Notes under the pieces: model-generated
Told to the model about the DNA's origin: nothing
Seen by the model: only the letters and a program-made list of their open reading frames with translations
The model's database searches: none
Part shown: positions 34,053 to 43,341 of the stretch, in pieces
Layout of the letters: every line of letters starts with the position of its first letter
Position numbering within the stretch: the stretch's first letter is position 1
Position numbers and translations under genes: made by a program
NCBI GenBank assembly: GCA_965206395.1
Contig: CBDBJK010000015.1
Coordinates: 1 to 50,158, forward strand
From: CBDBJK01 sp965206395
GTDB lineage: Bacteria > Chloroflexota > Dehalococcoidia > Lucifugimonadales > CATOSD01
Direction of reading: 5' to 3'
DNA: 50,158 bases

Positions 34053-35786
34053 ATGACCTTCATGCAAACAAGACCTTTCACCGGAAATCCGCCTCAGATT
34101 ATGGTTGAGCAGCTCGCGGCATCTGGGATCAAGTATGTCTTTAATAACTCAGGGTCACGTGAAGCGCATTTCTTCGATGCCTTACATCAACATCCTGATA
34201 TAAACGGTATTCTAGCCCTCCACGAGGGCAGCGTTGCCGCGATGGCCGGAGGTCACACCCAGGTAAAGCTAGACACGGCTGTAATGGTTGTCCACCTTGG
34301 GGCAGGCTTGGCGCAATGTATGGGGCAGCTCATCAACATATGGGATGGCGGCTTACCCGTAGTAGTCATCACTTTCGCGGGCGACACGGGGAGCTTCGCG
34401 GACAGGATCATACTCGACCTCGATCACAGTTTTGGGCCAACGTCCATCTCCGCGCCCGTTACCAAGGCAAACTGGACCGTTATAGAACCGGAAGGTCTAC
34501 CTCAAGCGTTAGACCGGGCCATAAGGGTTGCGAATACACCGCCAGTCGGCCCTGTGCATCTCGCAGTCTATGACAGGCTTCTAGGGACACAACAGGTCAC
34601 CACGAACATCATAGATAATGTCGTCCCTAACTTCCGAGCTGGCTATCCATCCGACAGTGACCTGGAAGAAGTCGCTCGCGCCCTGCATGAGGCGGAGCGC
34701 CCAATGATCTATGTCGGAGACGGCGTCTGGAAGAGCGGAGCGGAAGAAAAAGTCGCACGCTTGGCAGAGCGTTTCGGCGCCACGATTGTCTCCTCCTTCA
34801 GCGACCTTCGAGCAGTCCCCATAAAGCATCGACTGCATTGCGGACGATTCGAGCAGGCTGCGGCTGCCCTCAGTCCAGATCACATTTTGTGCATCGGAGT
34901 GCGTCATGGCGGCAGCGGGAGTCCTCAGGACTTCGACGCGTTTTCATCGGCGAAAAAGGTAATCGCGATTGGTTCGGACGTACAAAACCTGGAGAACATA
35001 CCAGGACTTGATCTGGGGATTCTGGCAGACGAGCGCCGGTCCCTTGAGCGTCTGGAGGATTTGCTGCTAAGCGAGTCCACGCCGAAACGATACGACGAAC
35101 GGCGCACATGGGCGCTAGAGCAGGCGGCCAACCTTCGTGACGAGCGTAGGAAAGTTGCACAGAACATTGAGTTACAAGCATCTCAAGTGCATCCATCCGC
35201 CGTCCTAAACGCCCTCGATACGGAGCTTGAGCGCAGAGGTGGAGGGCTGATTACGGTTGAACAGTTTGCGCTTCCGCTCGACACCCTGGGCGGGGCCGAT
35301 AGTGCAGGCAATAACGTGTACATCAGGGCCGCTGGCGGGTCCGAAGGCTATGGCATCGGCGCCGCAGTAGGCGCGAAGCTGGCCGCTCCAGACCGACCCG
35401 TAGTAGGGTTGGTAGGTGATGGCTCCATGTTCTACTCGGACTCTGGGATTTGGACGGCAGCGCATCATGAAATTCCAGTGCTCTACGTTATTCCCAACAA
35501 CCAGGCATACGGGATAGTCGCCACGTCCTTCGAGCGGGCTGGCGGTCAGATGAAGCAGACGGGCGAATACGCAGGGGTCGTCCTGGATGGCATCGACCCG
35601 GTCAAGATTGCGGAAGGGTTCGGGGTCGAGGGGATGCATGTACAAGATGAGTCAAAAGCAGCGGAAGCCATTGCCCATGGGCTGTATGTGGTCGAGCAAG
35701 AGAAGCGTCCGTACCTTCTTAACGTTCACCTGCCGCTAGGGTTGCCGAAGGGCGGGCATGGCGCAACACCATTCCGCATGGCTTGA
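34053..35786 (+). CDS. Thiamine-diphosphate-dependent enzyme (acetolactate-synthase/benzoylformate-decarboxylase superfamily)
   Basis: 577 residues with the three-domain architecture of ThDP decarboxylases. The N-terminal PYR domain includes the activating Glu in ILALHEGSVAAMAGG (E58), and the middle part has FGPTSISAPVTKANWTV and VGPVHLAVYDRLLG. The C-terminal PP domain shows GDGSMFYSDSGIWTAAHHEI and PVLYVIPNNQAYG (GDGS at 455, NN at 482-483), which bind Mg-ThDP. The specific reaction cannot be assigned: acetolactate synthase, benzoylformate decarboxylase, oxalyl-CoA decarboxylase and related lyases all share these parts. FAD is not needed in several members. The stop is at 35786, and IS3 copy 3 begins six bases later. 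ATG start at 34053, with AGGAGG upstream. Confidence 0.9.
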   Translation: MTFMQTRPFTGNPPQIMVEQLAASGIKYVFNNSGSREAHFFDALHQHPDINGILALHEGSVAAMAGGHTQVKLDTAVMVVHLGAGLAQCMGQLINIWDGGLPVVVITFAGDTGSFADRIILDLDHSFGPTSISAPVTKANWTVIEPEGLPQALDRAIRVANTPPVGPVHLAVYDRLLGTQQVTTNIIDNVVPNFRAGYPSDSDLEEVARALHEAERPMIYVGDGVWKSGAEEKVARLAERFGATIVSSFSDLRAVPIKHRLHCGRFEQAAAALSPDHILCIGVRHGGSGSPQDFDAFSSAKKVIAIGSDVQNLENIPGLDLGILADERRSLERLEDLLLSESTPKRYDERRTWALEQAANLRDERRKVAQNIELQASQVHPSAVLNALDTELERRGGGLITVEQFALPLDTLGGADSAGNNVYIRAAGGSEGYGIGAAVGAKLAAPDRPVVGLVGDGSMFYSDSGIWTAAHHEIPVLYVIPNNQAYGIVATSFERAGGQMKQTGEYAGVVLDGIDPVKIAEGFGVEGMHVQDESKAAEAIAHGLYVVEQEKRPYLLNVHLPLGLPKGGHGATPFRMA

Positions 35787-35881
35787 GACCACTGAGGTGG
35801 TACCCAAAAACTAGACAACTGGCTAAGAGAGAGTCCAGCTCCTAAAATAACCGGCAACTAACCGACGTGAAGGAGCAGGAC

Positions 35882-36166
35882 ATGAAGCAGACGAGGAATA
35901 AGCACAGTCCGGCGTTCAAGGCCAAGGTGGCCCTGGCCGCCCTTGCGGGGGAAGGGACCATCGCCCAGCTGGCCAGCCGATTTGAGGTCCATCCCAGTCA
36001 GATTCACGCCTGGAAAAGGGCCCTGGTGGAAGGAGCCCCGGAGCTATTTGCCACCAATCAGAAATCCCAGGAGAAAGCCAAGGAAGCTCAGATTAACCAC
36101 CTCTACCGGCACATCGGCCAGCTGAAGGTGGAACGCGATTTTTTGTCGGAAAGGTCCGGTCTATGA
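35882..36166 (+). CDS. IS3 transposase OrfA, copy 3
   Basis: 94 residues, identical in sequence to copy 1 (with Gly, not Glu, in ALAGEGTIAQL). It overlaps OrfB by ATGA. Confidence 0.92.
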   Translation: MKQTRNKHSPAFKAKVALAALAGEGTIAQLASRFEVHPSQIHAWKRALVEGAPELFATNQKSQEKAKEAQINHLYRHIGQLKVERDFLSERSGL

Positions 36167-37098
36167 GTCGCAGCATACGGCGAGCCATGATAGACCGAGA
36201 CCACCCGCAGCTGTCTTTGGTGCGTCAATGTATCCTGCTGGACGTCAGCCGGGCCTCGGTGTACTACCGGCCGGTACCGACCAGGGCAGAAGACCTGGAG
36301 TTGATGGCCCTGATGGACCGTCAGTATTTGAAGACCCCCTTCTACGGCTCCAGGAAGATGAAGGCCTGGCTGCTGCAACAGGGCTATCTGGTGAGCCGAA
36401 AAAGGGTTCGAAGGCTGATGCGGTTGATGGGTCTGGAAGCCATCTACCGGCGTCCCAACACCAGCAAACCAGCGCCGGGACACCGGATCTTTCCCTATCT
36501 GCTGAAGGGAGTGGAGGTTAATCGGGTCGACCAGGTCTGGGCCGCGGACATCACCTACATCCCCATGGCGAAGGGCTTCCTGTACCTGGTGGCCATCATG
36601 GACTGGCACAGCCGGCACGTGCTGGCCTGGAAGCTCTCCAACACCATGGACACCAGCTTCTGCGTGGCGGCGTTGGAGGAAGCCCTGGGTAAGGGACGAC
36701 CGGAGATATTCAACACCGACCAGGGGAGTCAGTTCACCAGTGAGGCCTTTACCCAGACGTTGCAGGAGCAGAGGGTCCAGGTCAGCATGGATGGTAAGGG
36801 TAGGTACCTGGACAACATCTTCGTGGAGCGGCTGTGGCGGAGCATCAAGTACGAGGAGGTGTATCTGAAAGCTTACCAGACCGTCGCCGAGGCCCGAACT
36901 GGGATCAATGCCTACCTGGAGTTCTACAACCGGCAGAGGCCTCACCAGGCTTTGGGCTACCGGACCCCAGCAGAGGTGTACCAACATGGCCAGGAAGAAA
37001 GGGGAGCAGCAGCTGAAGAAGCAGGGCTGCCATCGGGCTTGGTGAAACCTAGCGCAGGGGTGGGAGACTCTCTTAATTTAGCCCTCGTGCTGTCTTAA
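36163..37098 (+). CDS. IS3 transposase OrfB, copy 3
   Basis: 311 residues, with one visible change from copies 1 and 2: RDHPQLS instead of RDHQQLS near the N-terminus. The DDE triad is intact. Confidence 0.93.
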   Translation: MSRSIRRAMIDRDHPQLSLVRQCILLDVSRASVYYRPVPTRAEDLELMALMDRQYLKTPFYGSRKMKAWLLQQGYLVSRKRVRRLMRLMGLEAIYRRPNTSKPAPGHRIFPYLLKGVEVNRVDQVWAADITYIPMAKGFLYLVAIMDWHSRHVLAWKLSNTMDTSFCVAALEEALGKGRPEIFNTDQGSQFTSEAFTQTLQEQRVQVSMDGKGRYLDNIFVERLWRSIKYEEVYLKAYQTVAEARTGINAYLEFYNRQRPHQALGYRTPAEVYQHGQEERGAAAEEAGLPSGLVKPSAGVGDSLNLALVLS

Positions 37099-37163
37099 TA
37101 ATGGGGTCCACCTTACTCAGCAGCCAATTCTAATGACGATCCTGCCCATAAACGTCATGAATT

Positions 37164-37277
37164 AAGGCGGTGGTTCGACAGGCTCTCCGAAGAATCGGAG
37201 TCCGAAGATAATCCGATTAAGGAGTCGGACGCCACGAACGGAATTTCGGTAGCGACGCCAAATTTAACCGCCGCCTT
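37164..37277. repeat. Imperfect 12-bp inverted repeat enclosing ~90 bp
   Basis: AAGGCGGTGGTT (37164-37175) and AACCGCCGCCTT (37266-37277) pair with one mismatch. Between them are further small dyads (CCGAAGAATCGG, TCCGA...TCGGA). It lies between IS3 copy 3 and the end of the SDR gene. It may be a miniature inverted-repeat element or a structured 3' region of the leftward SDR transcript. No target duplication was identified. Confidence 0.4.
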
Positions 37278-37302
37278 TTGCCAATGGCTCCCAAACTAGG
37301 AT

Positions 37303-38085
37303 TCAGTGCATCACCAGGCCACCATCCACGTTGAATGCCTGGCCCGTGATGTTGCGCGAGCCTGGGCCCGCCAGAAACACCGCCATATCGGCTATGTCCT
37401 CCGGCTCGTTGGCTCGACCGATGGGTATGATGGCGTTCCGCTGCTTTTCTAATTCGTCCATAGGGATGCCAAGGCTTTCGGACCGCTGAATCATGGTAGC
37501 CTGAGACATAGATGTACGAGTTATACCTGGGCAGATAGCGTTCACGTTGATGTCGTACATACCGAGTTGGTGAGCCGCTATCTGGGTCATGGCTAGTACA
37601 GCTCCTTTACTGGCAGCATAGGCAGCGTTGGAGGTGCCGGAATAGCCCTTGCCAGCGATGGACGCAATGTTGATGATTCGGCCTCCCTGTCCGCCTTTAA
37701 TCAGTTCACGGGCTACCCTCTGGAGGCAGAAAAAAGTGCCTCTAGCGTTGACCCGATGGATCCGGTCCCAGTCCTCCACGGTGAGGTCCATAATGTTTGC
37801 ATGGCGAGTAATGCCAGCATTGTTCACCAGTATGTCAATGCGGTCGAAGGCGTTCAAAGTCTCTTTGACAACGCGGTCTATGTCATTGAGGTCGCCTATA
37901 TCGGCCTCGACCGAGATGGCCTGGTAGCCTAGCTCCCTGATGGTGATGCTGGTATCGTCAGCTATCTTGCCATCAATGTCGGCAACCACCACGTTGGCCC
38001 CTTCTTTGGCGAGTCGGATGGATATAGCCCTGCCCATTCCTTGGCCCGCACCGGTGACGAGAGCGACTTGGTCCTTAAGTGACAT
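37303..38085 (-). CDS. Short-chain dehydrogenase/reductase
   Basis: 260 residues from the ATG at 38085, chosen because GGAGG lies just upstream; a longer frame of 16 codons precedes it. Classical SDR features: VALVTGAGQGMGRAIS (TGxxxGxG), DILVNNAGITRHA, the catalytic Ser near NIASIAGKG, and YAASKGAVLAMTQIA (YxxxK). The VVADIDGK end of strand 2 suggests preference for NAD. The C-terminus (AGPGSRNITGQAFNVDGGLV) is typical of FabG-like members. The substrate is unknown. It reads leftward, away from the Asp-box gene. Confidence 0.93.
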   Translation of the reverse strand: MSLKDQVALVTGAGQGMGRAISIRLAKEGANVVVADIDGKIADDTSITIRELGYQAISVEADIGDLNDIDRVVKETLNAFDRIDILVNNAGITRHANIMDLTVEDWDRIHRVNARGTFFCLQRVARELIKGGQGGRIINIASIAGKGYSGTSNAAYAASKGAVLAMTQIAAHQLGMYDINVNAICPGITRTSMSQATMIQRSESLGIPMDELEKQRNAIIPIGRANEPEDIADMAVFLAGPGSRNITGQAFNVDGGLVMH

Positions 38086-38459
38086 GGGGAACCTCCGATA
38101 TCCGTGAAGTGAATTTCTGAGCCTGCTTTTCAAACTGTAGAACTATTCTGGGGAAGCGCAACGGTATTCTAGCCCAGGCATTGTGACCGCGCAAGAGAGT
38201 CCCTCCGGTGGATTGTTGAGGAGCAGGTCTCTTGCGCTCCCTCGATATTCCCCACGCTTGAACAACAAGGTACGGCCCTTTGACACTCGGGCGATGCTAG
38301 CTCATCTGGGGCATCGTCAGCAAATCAGTTCATGCAGCCGTTTGCACAGTTCCGTCGACATTCCAGTGACTCGTCCAGCAAAGACATTGCCCTCTGTCGG
38401 TCACCGGTATTCCCAATCTCTGACGGAACATCAGCGTAGTCGCTTGTGCTTTAACCAGT
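38086..38459. other. 374-bp gene-free interval
   Basis: No convincing coding frame or hairpin. Both flanking genes read leftward, so it should hold the promoter of the SDR gene. Confidence 0.4.
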
Positions 38460-39446
38460 TCAGCCCGGGATCCACAGCACGGACGAAATCTCGCTGAACT
38501 CCCGCCAGAGTTTTGTCCAGGAATCACCTCCGTCTTCACTGCGGTATAAATACCCGTAACGGCTACCTGCGAAGACCACCTCGGGATCAGAAGGCTGGGC
38601 ATTCACCACCCACATAGCTGTGTTGGGTTCCACTGGCAGTGACAGCCTTTCCCAGGTCTTGCCCGTATCCTTTGAACGCATCACTGTGCCCGTACGCCCC
38701 GGTGTGGTGTCGCCTATCGTCAAGAAGATGACATTGGAATTACCCGGCTGAACCATGATTCCTCTAGGGTAGGTAAAGGGAAAGACCTCACGAATACCTA
38801 TGGCTTTCCAGGTGGTCCCATCGTCATCGCTGGTATAGACATCGTTGTTGACAACCACGACCACGGTATTGGGTGGCCCTGCTGCGACTGTTACGTTATG
38901 CACATCGGGGTTGGGTATGCCACCGTTCAGCTTGACCCAGGTGTCGCCTCCGTCGGTGCTACGTCGGACACCGTCTACCTCTAGCCCCACCCAGATGTTG
39001 CGTCGATTATCAGGGTCTATGGCTATGCCCGTCACTCGGGGAACGCCCACAGCGGGGCATTCTTCGGCTATCTCCACGGGTCGCTGCTCCCAACTCGCCC
39101 CACCATCTTTAGACCGGAAAATGGTAGCGCGGTTAGGTGTACCTGTGCCAGCGAACATGATCTCAGGCTCGACAGGACCGATAGCAAGTGCCCATACGCA
39201 ATAGTTGCTTAGGGGAGAATCTACCAGTCGCCAGGTCTCCCCTGCGTTGTCGCTTTTGAGAAGTCCCTTATCTGTGCCGGCATAGACGCTCTCTGGATTT
39301 TGCGGATTGTTCAATAGCGTTCTCACCAGAGCATCGGAGTGGATTCCCTGGTCAATCCCCACACGTCGCCAGGTCTCTCCGCTGTCCGTGCTTCGCATGA
39401 CACCCTGACCCACAGTCCCGACGAGGATAGTCATTTTACTCGCCAT
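38460..39446 (-). CDS. Asp-box (sortilin/sialidase-type) beta-propeller protein
   Basis: 328 residues, with seven clear Asp-box repeats spaced 35-50 residues apart: STDSGETW, SDNAGETW, SKDGGASW, STDGGDTW, SDDDGTTW, SKDTGKTW and SEDGGDSW. This predicts a six- or seven-bladed propeller. No signal peptide is visible (MASKMTILVGTVGQGVMRS), and the protein consists only of the propeller. Related proteins are annotated as exo-alpha-sialidase or glycosyl hydrolase, but the catalytic Arg triad and Tyr/Glu of true sialidases are not evident, so binding is the safer call. It is intact, unlike the homologue at 10352-11485. It reads leftward. Confidence 0.9.
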   Translation of the reverse strand: MASKMTILVGTVGQGVMRSTDSGETWRRVGIDQGIHSDALVRTLLNNPQNPESVYAGTDKGLLKSDNAGETWRLVDSPLSNYCVWALAIGPVEPEIMFAGTGTPNRATIFRSKDGGASWEQRPVEIAEECPAVGVPRVTGIAIDPDNRRNIWVGLEVDGVRRSTDGGDTWVKLNGGIPNPDVHNVTVAAGPPNTVVVVVNNDVYTSDDDGTTWKAIGIREVFPFTYPRGIMVQPGNSNVIFLTIGDTTPGRTGTVMRSKDTGKTWERLSLPVEPNTAMWVVNAQPSDPEVVFAGSRYGYLYRSEDGGDSWTKLWREFSEISSVLWIPG

Positions 39447-39572
39447 AGTATTGTCCTCCTTCTGACGCTTTTAGACCATCTACAGTGCCTCTTGTTTGCT
39501 ACAGTATTTGTGGAATGTTTCCAGATAGATATACTGAATAGCCCTGACGATACATCAGCTATGAAAAATGAG

Positions 39573-40780
39573 TCAATGATCGTGAAGTGCGCGGAAGGCT
39601 ATATCCCCTTCCGATTTCGTAACTTCCATTCCCAATTCATGCATTTGTGAAAAAGCAACAGCCAGGGTTTCAGTTGTCACTGCAAATGGCTCATTAGCCA
39701 AAATTGGAGCCGCCATAGCCGCCTCCATTACTTCACCCATCAGCGCCTTATTCTGCAGGTATGGCGACAATTGTCCGAAATGCACGGGGAGTCCGATTTC
39801 CGCGAAAAATCGTGCCACCTTCCTGGCTTCATCGGTCTGTTTCTCCAAAGCCAATTGCGTGAGCAACCCAATCGCGACCATCTCGCCGTGCAGGTAATTC
39901 TGATGCATATCGGGAACTACTGTCAACGCCTGAGCGACGGAGTGAGCAGCCGCAAGTCCGCCACTCTCGAAGCCTATGCCGCTCAAGAGGGTGTTCGCCT
40001 CTACAACTCTCTCCAGCGCCTCGTCAACTTCAGAGCGTTTCACGGCCTCGGCCCCTGCCACGCCATATTCGAATAGAGTAGTGGCACATAGCTCACCAAT
40101 TGCCCCAGCAGCTAGCGTAGGACGTGCGCCTATCGTTGATCTTGCCTTGAGGTTCTGGAAACAGGTATGCGCTTCATACCACGTAGCCATAGCATCTCCC
40201 ATTCCGGCAACAGGTAACGCACAGGAGCCTCTGCCACACTCCGTGTATCCACAGCCACCATGGCAGGACTAGTTGGGAAGAATTCTACGCCCTCAGAAAC
40301 TCCTTCTGGCGTGTACATCACTGATAGCGCCGAGCATGGCGCATCGTTTGAAGCGAGAGATGGGCAGATTACCACAGGAGCCCCTAATCGATAAGCTACG
40401 CATTTGCCCGCATCGACACACTTACCCCCGCCTACAGCAACCACACAGTCGATTTCCGTAGACTGCGCTCGGAGAGTATCGGCTATCCGGTCGACCTCTT
40501 TGCGTGAACACTCCCCGTTAAAGGTTATTACAACGGAATCTATGTTGGCATCGTTGAGGCTTTTCACCAGCCTCTCCCCGATTCTTCGTCTGCCTCCTTC
40601 AGAGATCAGGATTACTGCATGTTTGCTTGGAACGATTGTGAGATAACGCCCGAGGTGGTCTAATATTCCATCTCCCTGGAAATATCTGTGAGGAGCGATA
40701 AAGACACGAGGGACGCTTGTATTTTCACCTTCCTCGACTGAAAAAATTGACGCTGGTCTGTAGGCAATTGGTTGCGACAA
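39573..40780 (-). pseudogene. Glycerol-dehydrogenase-like (iron-containing alcohol dehydrogenase) protein, one-base frameshift
   Basis: The first part starts at a TTG at 40780 (GAGGAGG upstream) and reads VFIAPHRYFQGDGILDHLGR, CVVAVGGGKCVDAGK and ICPSLASNDAPCSALSVMYT, the GldA-type NAD-binding domain. At about 40200 the frame breaks. APVRYLL is followed by nonsense, while the next frame gives VAGMGDAMATWYEAHTCFQ; a missing G in CTGGTTGCC explains it. The second part carries the metal His residues in LAAAHSVAQAL and MHQNYLHGEMVAIG. The repaired protein has about 402 residues. Known: GldA oxidises glycerol to dihydroxyacetone, and related enzymes act on other polyols. The site is one base in a GG pair, so a sequencing error is possible. 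Confidence 0.88.
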
Positions 40781-41035
40781 GGCATCCTCCTCGAATCAGA
40801 TTGAAGGCTCTTGACGACCTGACGGGGCGTGATATGAGCGTAATGCTGTCGGCCCACGCATACCTAAGCCTCTGGTTTGCTGAAATCGACTAATCTTCAA
40901 GTCAAATTAAGATTTGAGAATATCATACTTGCAGCTATTAAACGTGGCAAGCGAGAACATTCGGAACAGACACTACTGGCCTGAGTAACAACCACACGAA
41001 GTGCGTTGAAATTGACATCTGATTCGACACGGGTT

Positions 41036-41674
41036 TCATATCGTGCAGGCAGCCTTGGCGATTCGCTGCAGCAATTTGCGTTCCTCATCAGTCAGTTCGC
41101 CTATGTTTGTTTCTAACTTCGTGGGATCCCCACCGAACAGGGTAGCATAGAAAGTGCACGCTGCGAGGTATGACCCGGCGATGGTCGGATGACTGCCATC
41201 TTTGGCGTGCAACGCAGGTTTGTCGTGTTTCGCAAGCAGTTTTTGCCATGCAGTCCCTGCGGGGATGACGGTAGCCGCAAGCTCTTTTCCGACCTTGTTG
41301 TAGTTGTCTGTCAATATCTCCTGATTCTCCGGTTCCTTTTTCCTCGCCCAGGTCATAAACAAGACCATTTCCGCACCGCTTTCCTTCATTGCTGGCACGA
41401 ATTCGCGGACATTTTCATGAAAACGATCACGGTTCTTGACTGGTAACGTGCTCTGTTCCTGAAACACGACGTAGTCCCAATTCTCGTCGGTGATCGTACT
41501 CGCGGCACCAGCATTCCAATGCCGACGCAAAGACGCTCTGCCCGCCGAGATGATCTTGGATTCTATGGTGATGTCCTTGCCGGCCTTAGCGATCGTACTC
41601 AGCAAGCCTGGCAGGTCATTATTCGTTGTGAAACTGTTGCCGATGAAAAGCATTCGGACTCTTTTACCTGGCAT
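41036..41674 (-). CDS. SGNH/GDSL-like hydrolase
   Basis: 212 residues from the ATG at 41674 with AAGGTG upstream; a longer frame of 32 codons before it has no ribosome site. The block-I nucleophile is in MLFIGNSFTTNNDLPGLL (GNS), block III-like DYVVFQEQS near 70, and the catalytic Asp-His in DGSHPTIAGSYLAACTFYA near 170. The fold is the alpha/beta SGNH hydrolase type, which cleaves ester or acetyl bonds on carbohydrates or lipids. There is no signal peptide, so it is cytosolic. No neighbour gives a substrate. A small charged C-terminal helix (DEERKLLQRIAKAAC) follows the catalytic core. Confidence 0.82.
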   Translation of the reverse strand: MPGKRVRMLFIGNSFTTNNDLPGLLSTIAKAGKDITIESKIISAGRASLRRHWNAGAASTITDENWDYVVFQEQSTLPVKNRDRFHENVREFVPAMKESGAEMVLFMTWARKKEPENQEILTDNYNKVGKELAATVIPAGTAWQKLLAKHDKPALHAKDGSHPTIAGSYLAACTFYATLFGGDPTKLETNIGELTDEERKLLQRIAKAACTI

Positions 41675-41956
41675 GAAATTCACCTTTGACTTACTCAGAT
41701 CATTAATACATTGTGTACGACGTGTCCAGAAAGATTCTGTTATCGTAGCACCATATGACCCCGTCCCCAAGCATCAAGTTTACTTGGATTTATCGTGTTG
41801 TGTCAGCAACAGCGCGATGTGCTGGATTACCCCTACCCCATCCTTTCGCGGAAGGCCTGTAATTAGGCTAGGCAACCTGTATTTCCATACTAATTGACAA
41901 CTACAAAGCTTTCTGGTGCAATGGGCCTGTCTAATAAAGTTCAACCTCACTTATTC
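41675..41956. other. 282-bp interval between hydrolase and IS630 copy D
   Basis: No convincing gene. IS630 copy D entered a CTAG here, so the insertion does not break a recognisable ORF. Confidence 0.4.
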
Positions 41957-41958
41957 TA

Positions 41959-43207
41959 GTGGTCCAACATCATTGAAATGAATACCATGATAGTCATTGT
42001 TCCTCTTGGGGGTTCAATCGTAACGTTGAACCGAGGAGGAACCATGATGTCTACCAAGAAGTACCGTATCAGACTGACTACCGACGAACAACAGGAACTC
42101 AACGCCTTGGTCTCACGCGGTCGGGCTGCGGCGTACAAACAGACCCATGCGCGCATTCTGCTGATGAGCGATGAGTCACGCTCGGACGGGGGAATGAAGG
42201 ACGCGGACATCACCAGCGCGCTCGGTGTGGGACAGTCAACGGTCGAGCGAATACGCAAGCGCTGTGTGGAGGAGGGGGTCGAGTCTGCGCTGAATCGCAA
42301 AAAGCAACTGCGTCGGCGTCAAAAGAGACTGGACGGCGAAGGTGAAACACGGTTGATAGCGATGGCCTGCGGGGAACCGCCGGAGGGGCGTGCCAGTTGG
42401 ACCCTGAAGCTGTTGGCTGACCAGTTGGTCGAGTGTGAGATAGTCGGGACCATTAGCACCGAGACGGTTCGCCAGGCGCTTAAAAAAAAACGAACTGAAG
42501 CCGTGGCTGAAGCAGAGTTGGTGCATCCCGCCCGGTCAGAGCGCGGAGTTTGTGTGCGCGATGGAAGACGTGATGGAAGACGTACTGGAGGTCTACCAAC
42601 GGCCGTACGATGGGAATGAGGTTCTGGTGTGCATGGATGAGACGAGCAAACAGCAAGTCAAGGAGACGCGAGTGCCGCGTCCCGCAGCGCCCGGCTTATC
42701 GGCGGCATACGACTACGAATACGAGCGCAATGGAGTGAGCAGCCTGTTCATGCTGTTTGCACCGTTGGACGGATGGCGCCGAGTCGAGGTCAGAGAGCGT
42801 CGCACGAAGGTGGACTGGGCGCATGTGATAAAGAAACTGGTCGACGAGGACTACCCTGACAGAGACCGGATCGTGCTGGTAATGGACAATCTCAACACTC
42901 ACAAGCTGTCCTCGCTATACGAGGCATTCGAGCCTGCTGAGGCGAGGCGTATAGCTGAGCGACTGGAGATACACTACACTCCCAAACACGGGAGTTGGTT
43001 GAATATGGCGGAGATAGAGATCGGTGTGCTGGCTCGACAGTGCCTGGACCGACGGATTGCCAATCAAGACATCCTGCGCGGCGAGGTCAATGCTTGGCAG
43101 AATCAACGCAACCGGGATGTGATACGAGTGGATTGGCGCTTCACTACCGAGGATGCGCGCATCAAGCTAAAGTCACTCTACCCATCAATACAAAAACGTT
43201 GAACCAC
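41959..43207 (+). mobile_element. IS630-family insertion sequence, copy D
   Basis: 1249 bp, flanked by TA at 41957-41958 and 43208-43209 in a CTAG target. It shares the 12-bp duplication of copy C and has one private change (GAAACACGG for GAAGCACGG near 42345). It is intergenic. Confidence 0.93.
42044..43202 (+). CDS. IS630 transposase (two frames joined at an A9 run), copy D
   Basis: Start at the ATG at 42044. It is the same as copy C except for Thr instead of Ala at GEGETRLIAM in frame 1. The catalytic triad in frame 2 is intact, so this is a possible active copy. Confidence 0.85.
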
Positions 43208-43281
43208 TAGGTATCAAGGCGTAGACCTCTATCCGTAATCTGTTTAGTGTCCTGAACATTCCCGCTGAGCGACTATCCTTC

Positions 43282-43310
43282 TTGAAATAGTTGTATTGCT
43301 GTCATACACT
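43282..43310 (+). promoter_or_regulatory. Sigma-70-type promoter TTGAAA-17-TACACT
   Basis: A -35 TTGAAA at 43282-43287, a 17-bp spacer and TACACT at 43305-43310, 31 bp upstream of the flavin monooxygenase start. It lies in non-IS sequence, so it is native. Confidence 0.62.
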
Positions 43311-43341
43311 TCGGCATCTTCAAGTCCATGGAGGTAACCTG

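Larger units (their letters stand above)
35793..37115 (+). mobile_element. IS3-family insertion sequence, copy 3
   Basis: 1323 bp, same ends and orientation as copies 1 and 2. The flanks are CCAC on the left and CTCA on the right; they do not match, so no target duplication is present. This suggests recombination with another copy or an adjacent deletion after insertion. Confidence 0.93.

Noticed and set aside
19258..37115. Composite transposon made of IS3 copies
   Set aside because: Copies 1 and 2 each have their own target duplication, and the outer ends of the region do not share one, so independent insertions are the simpler view.
37164..37277. tRNA or small structured RNA gene
   Set aside because: A GGTTCGA-like stretch is present, but no cloverleaf or acceptor stem can be drawn.
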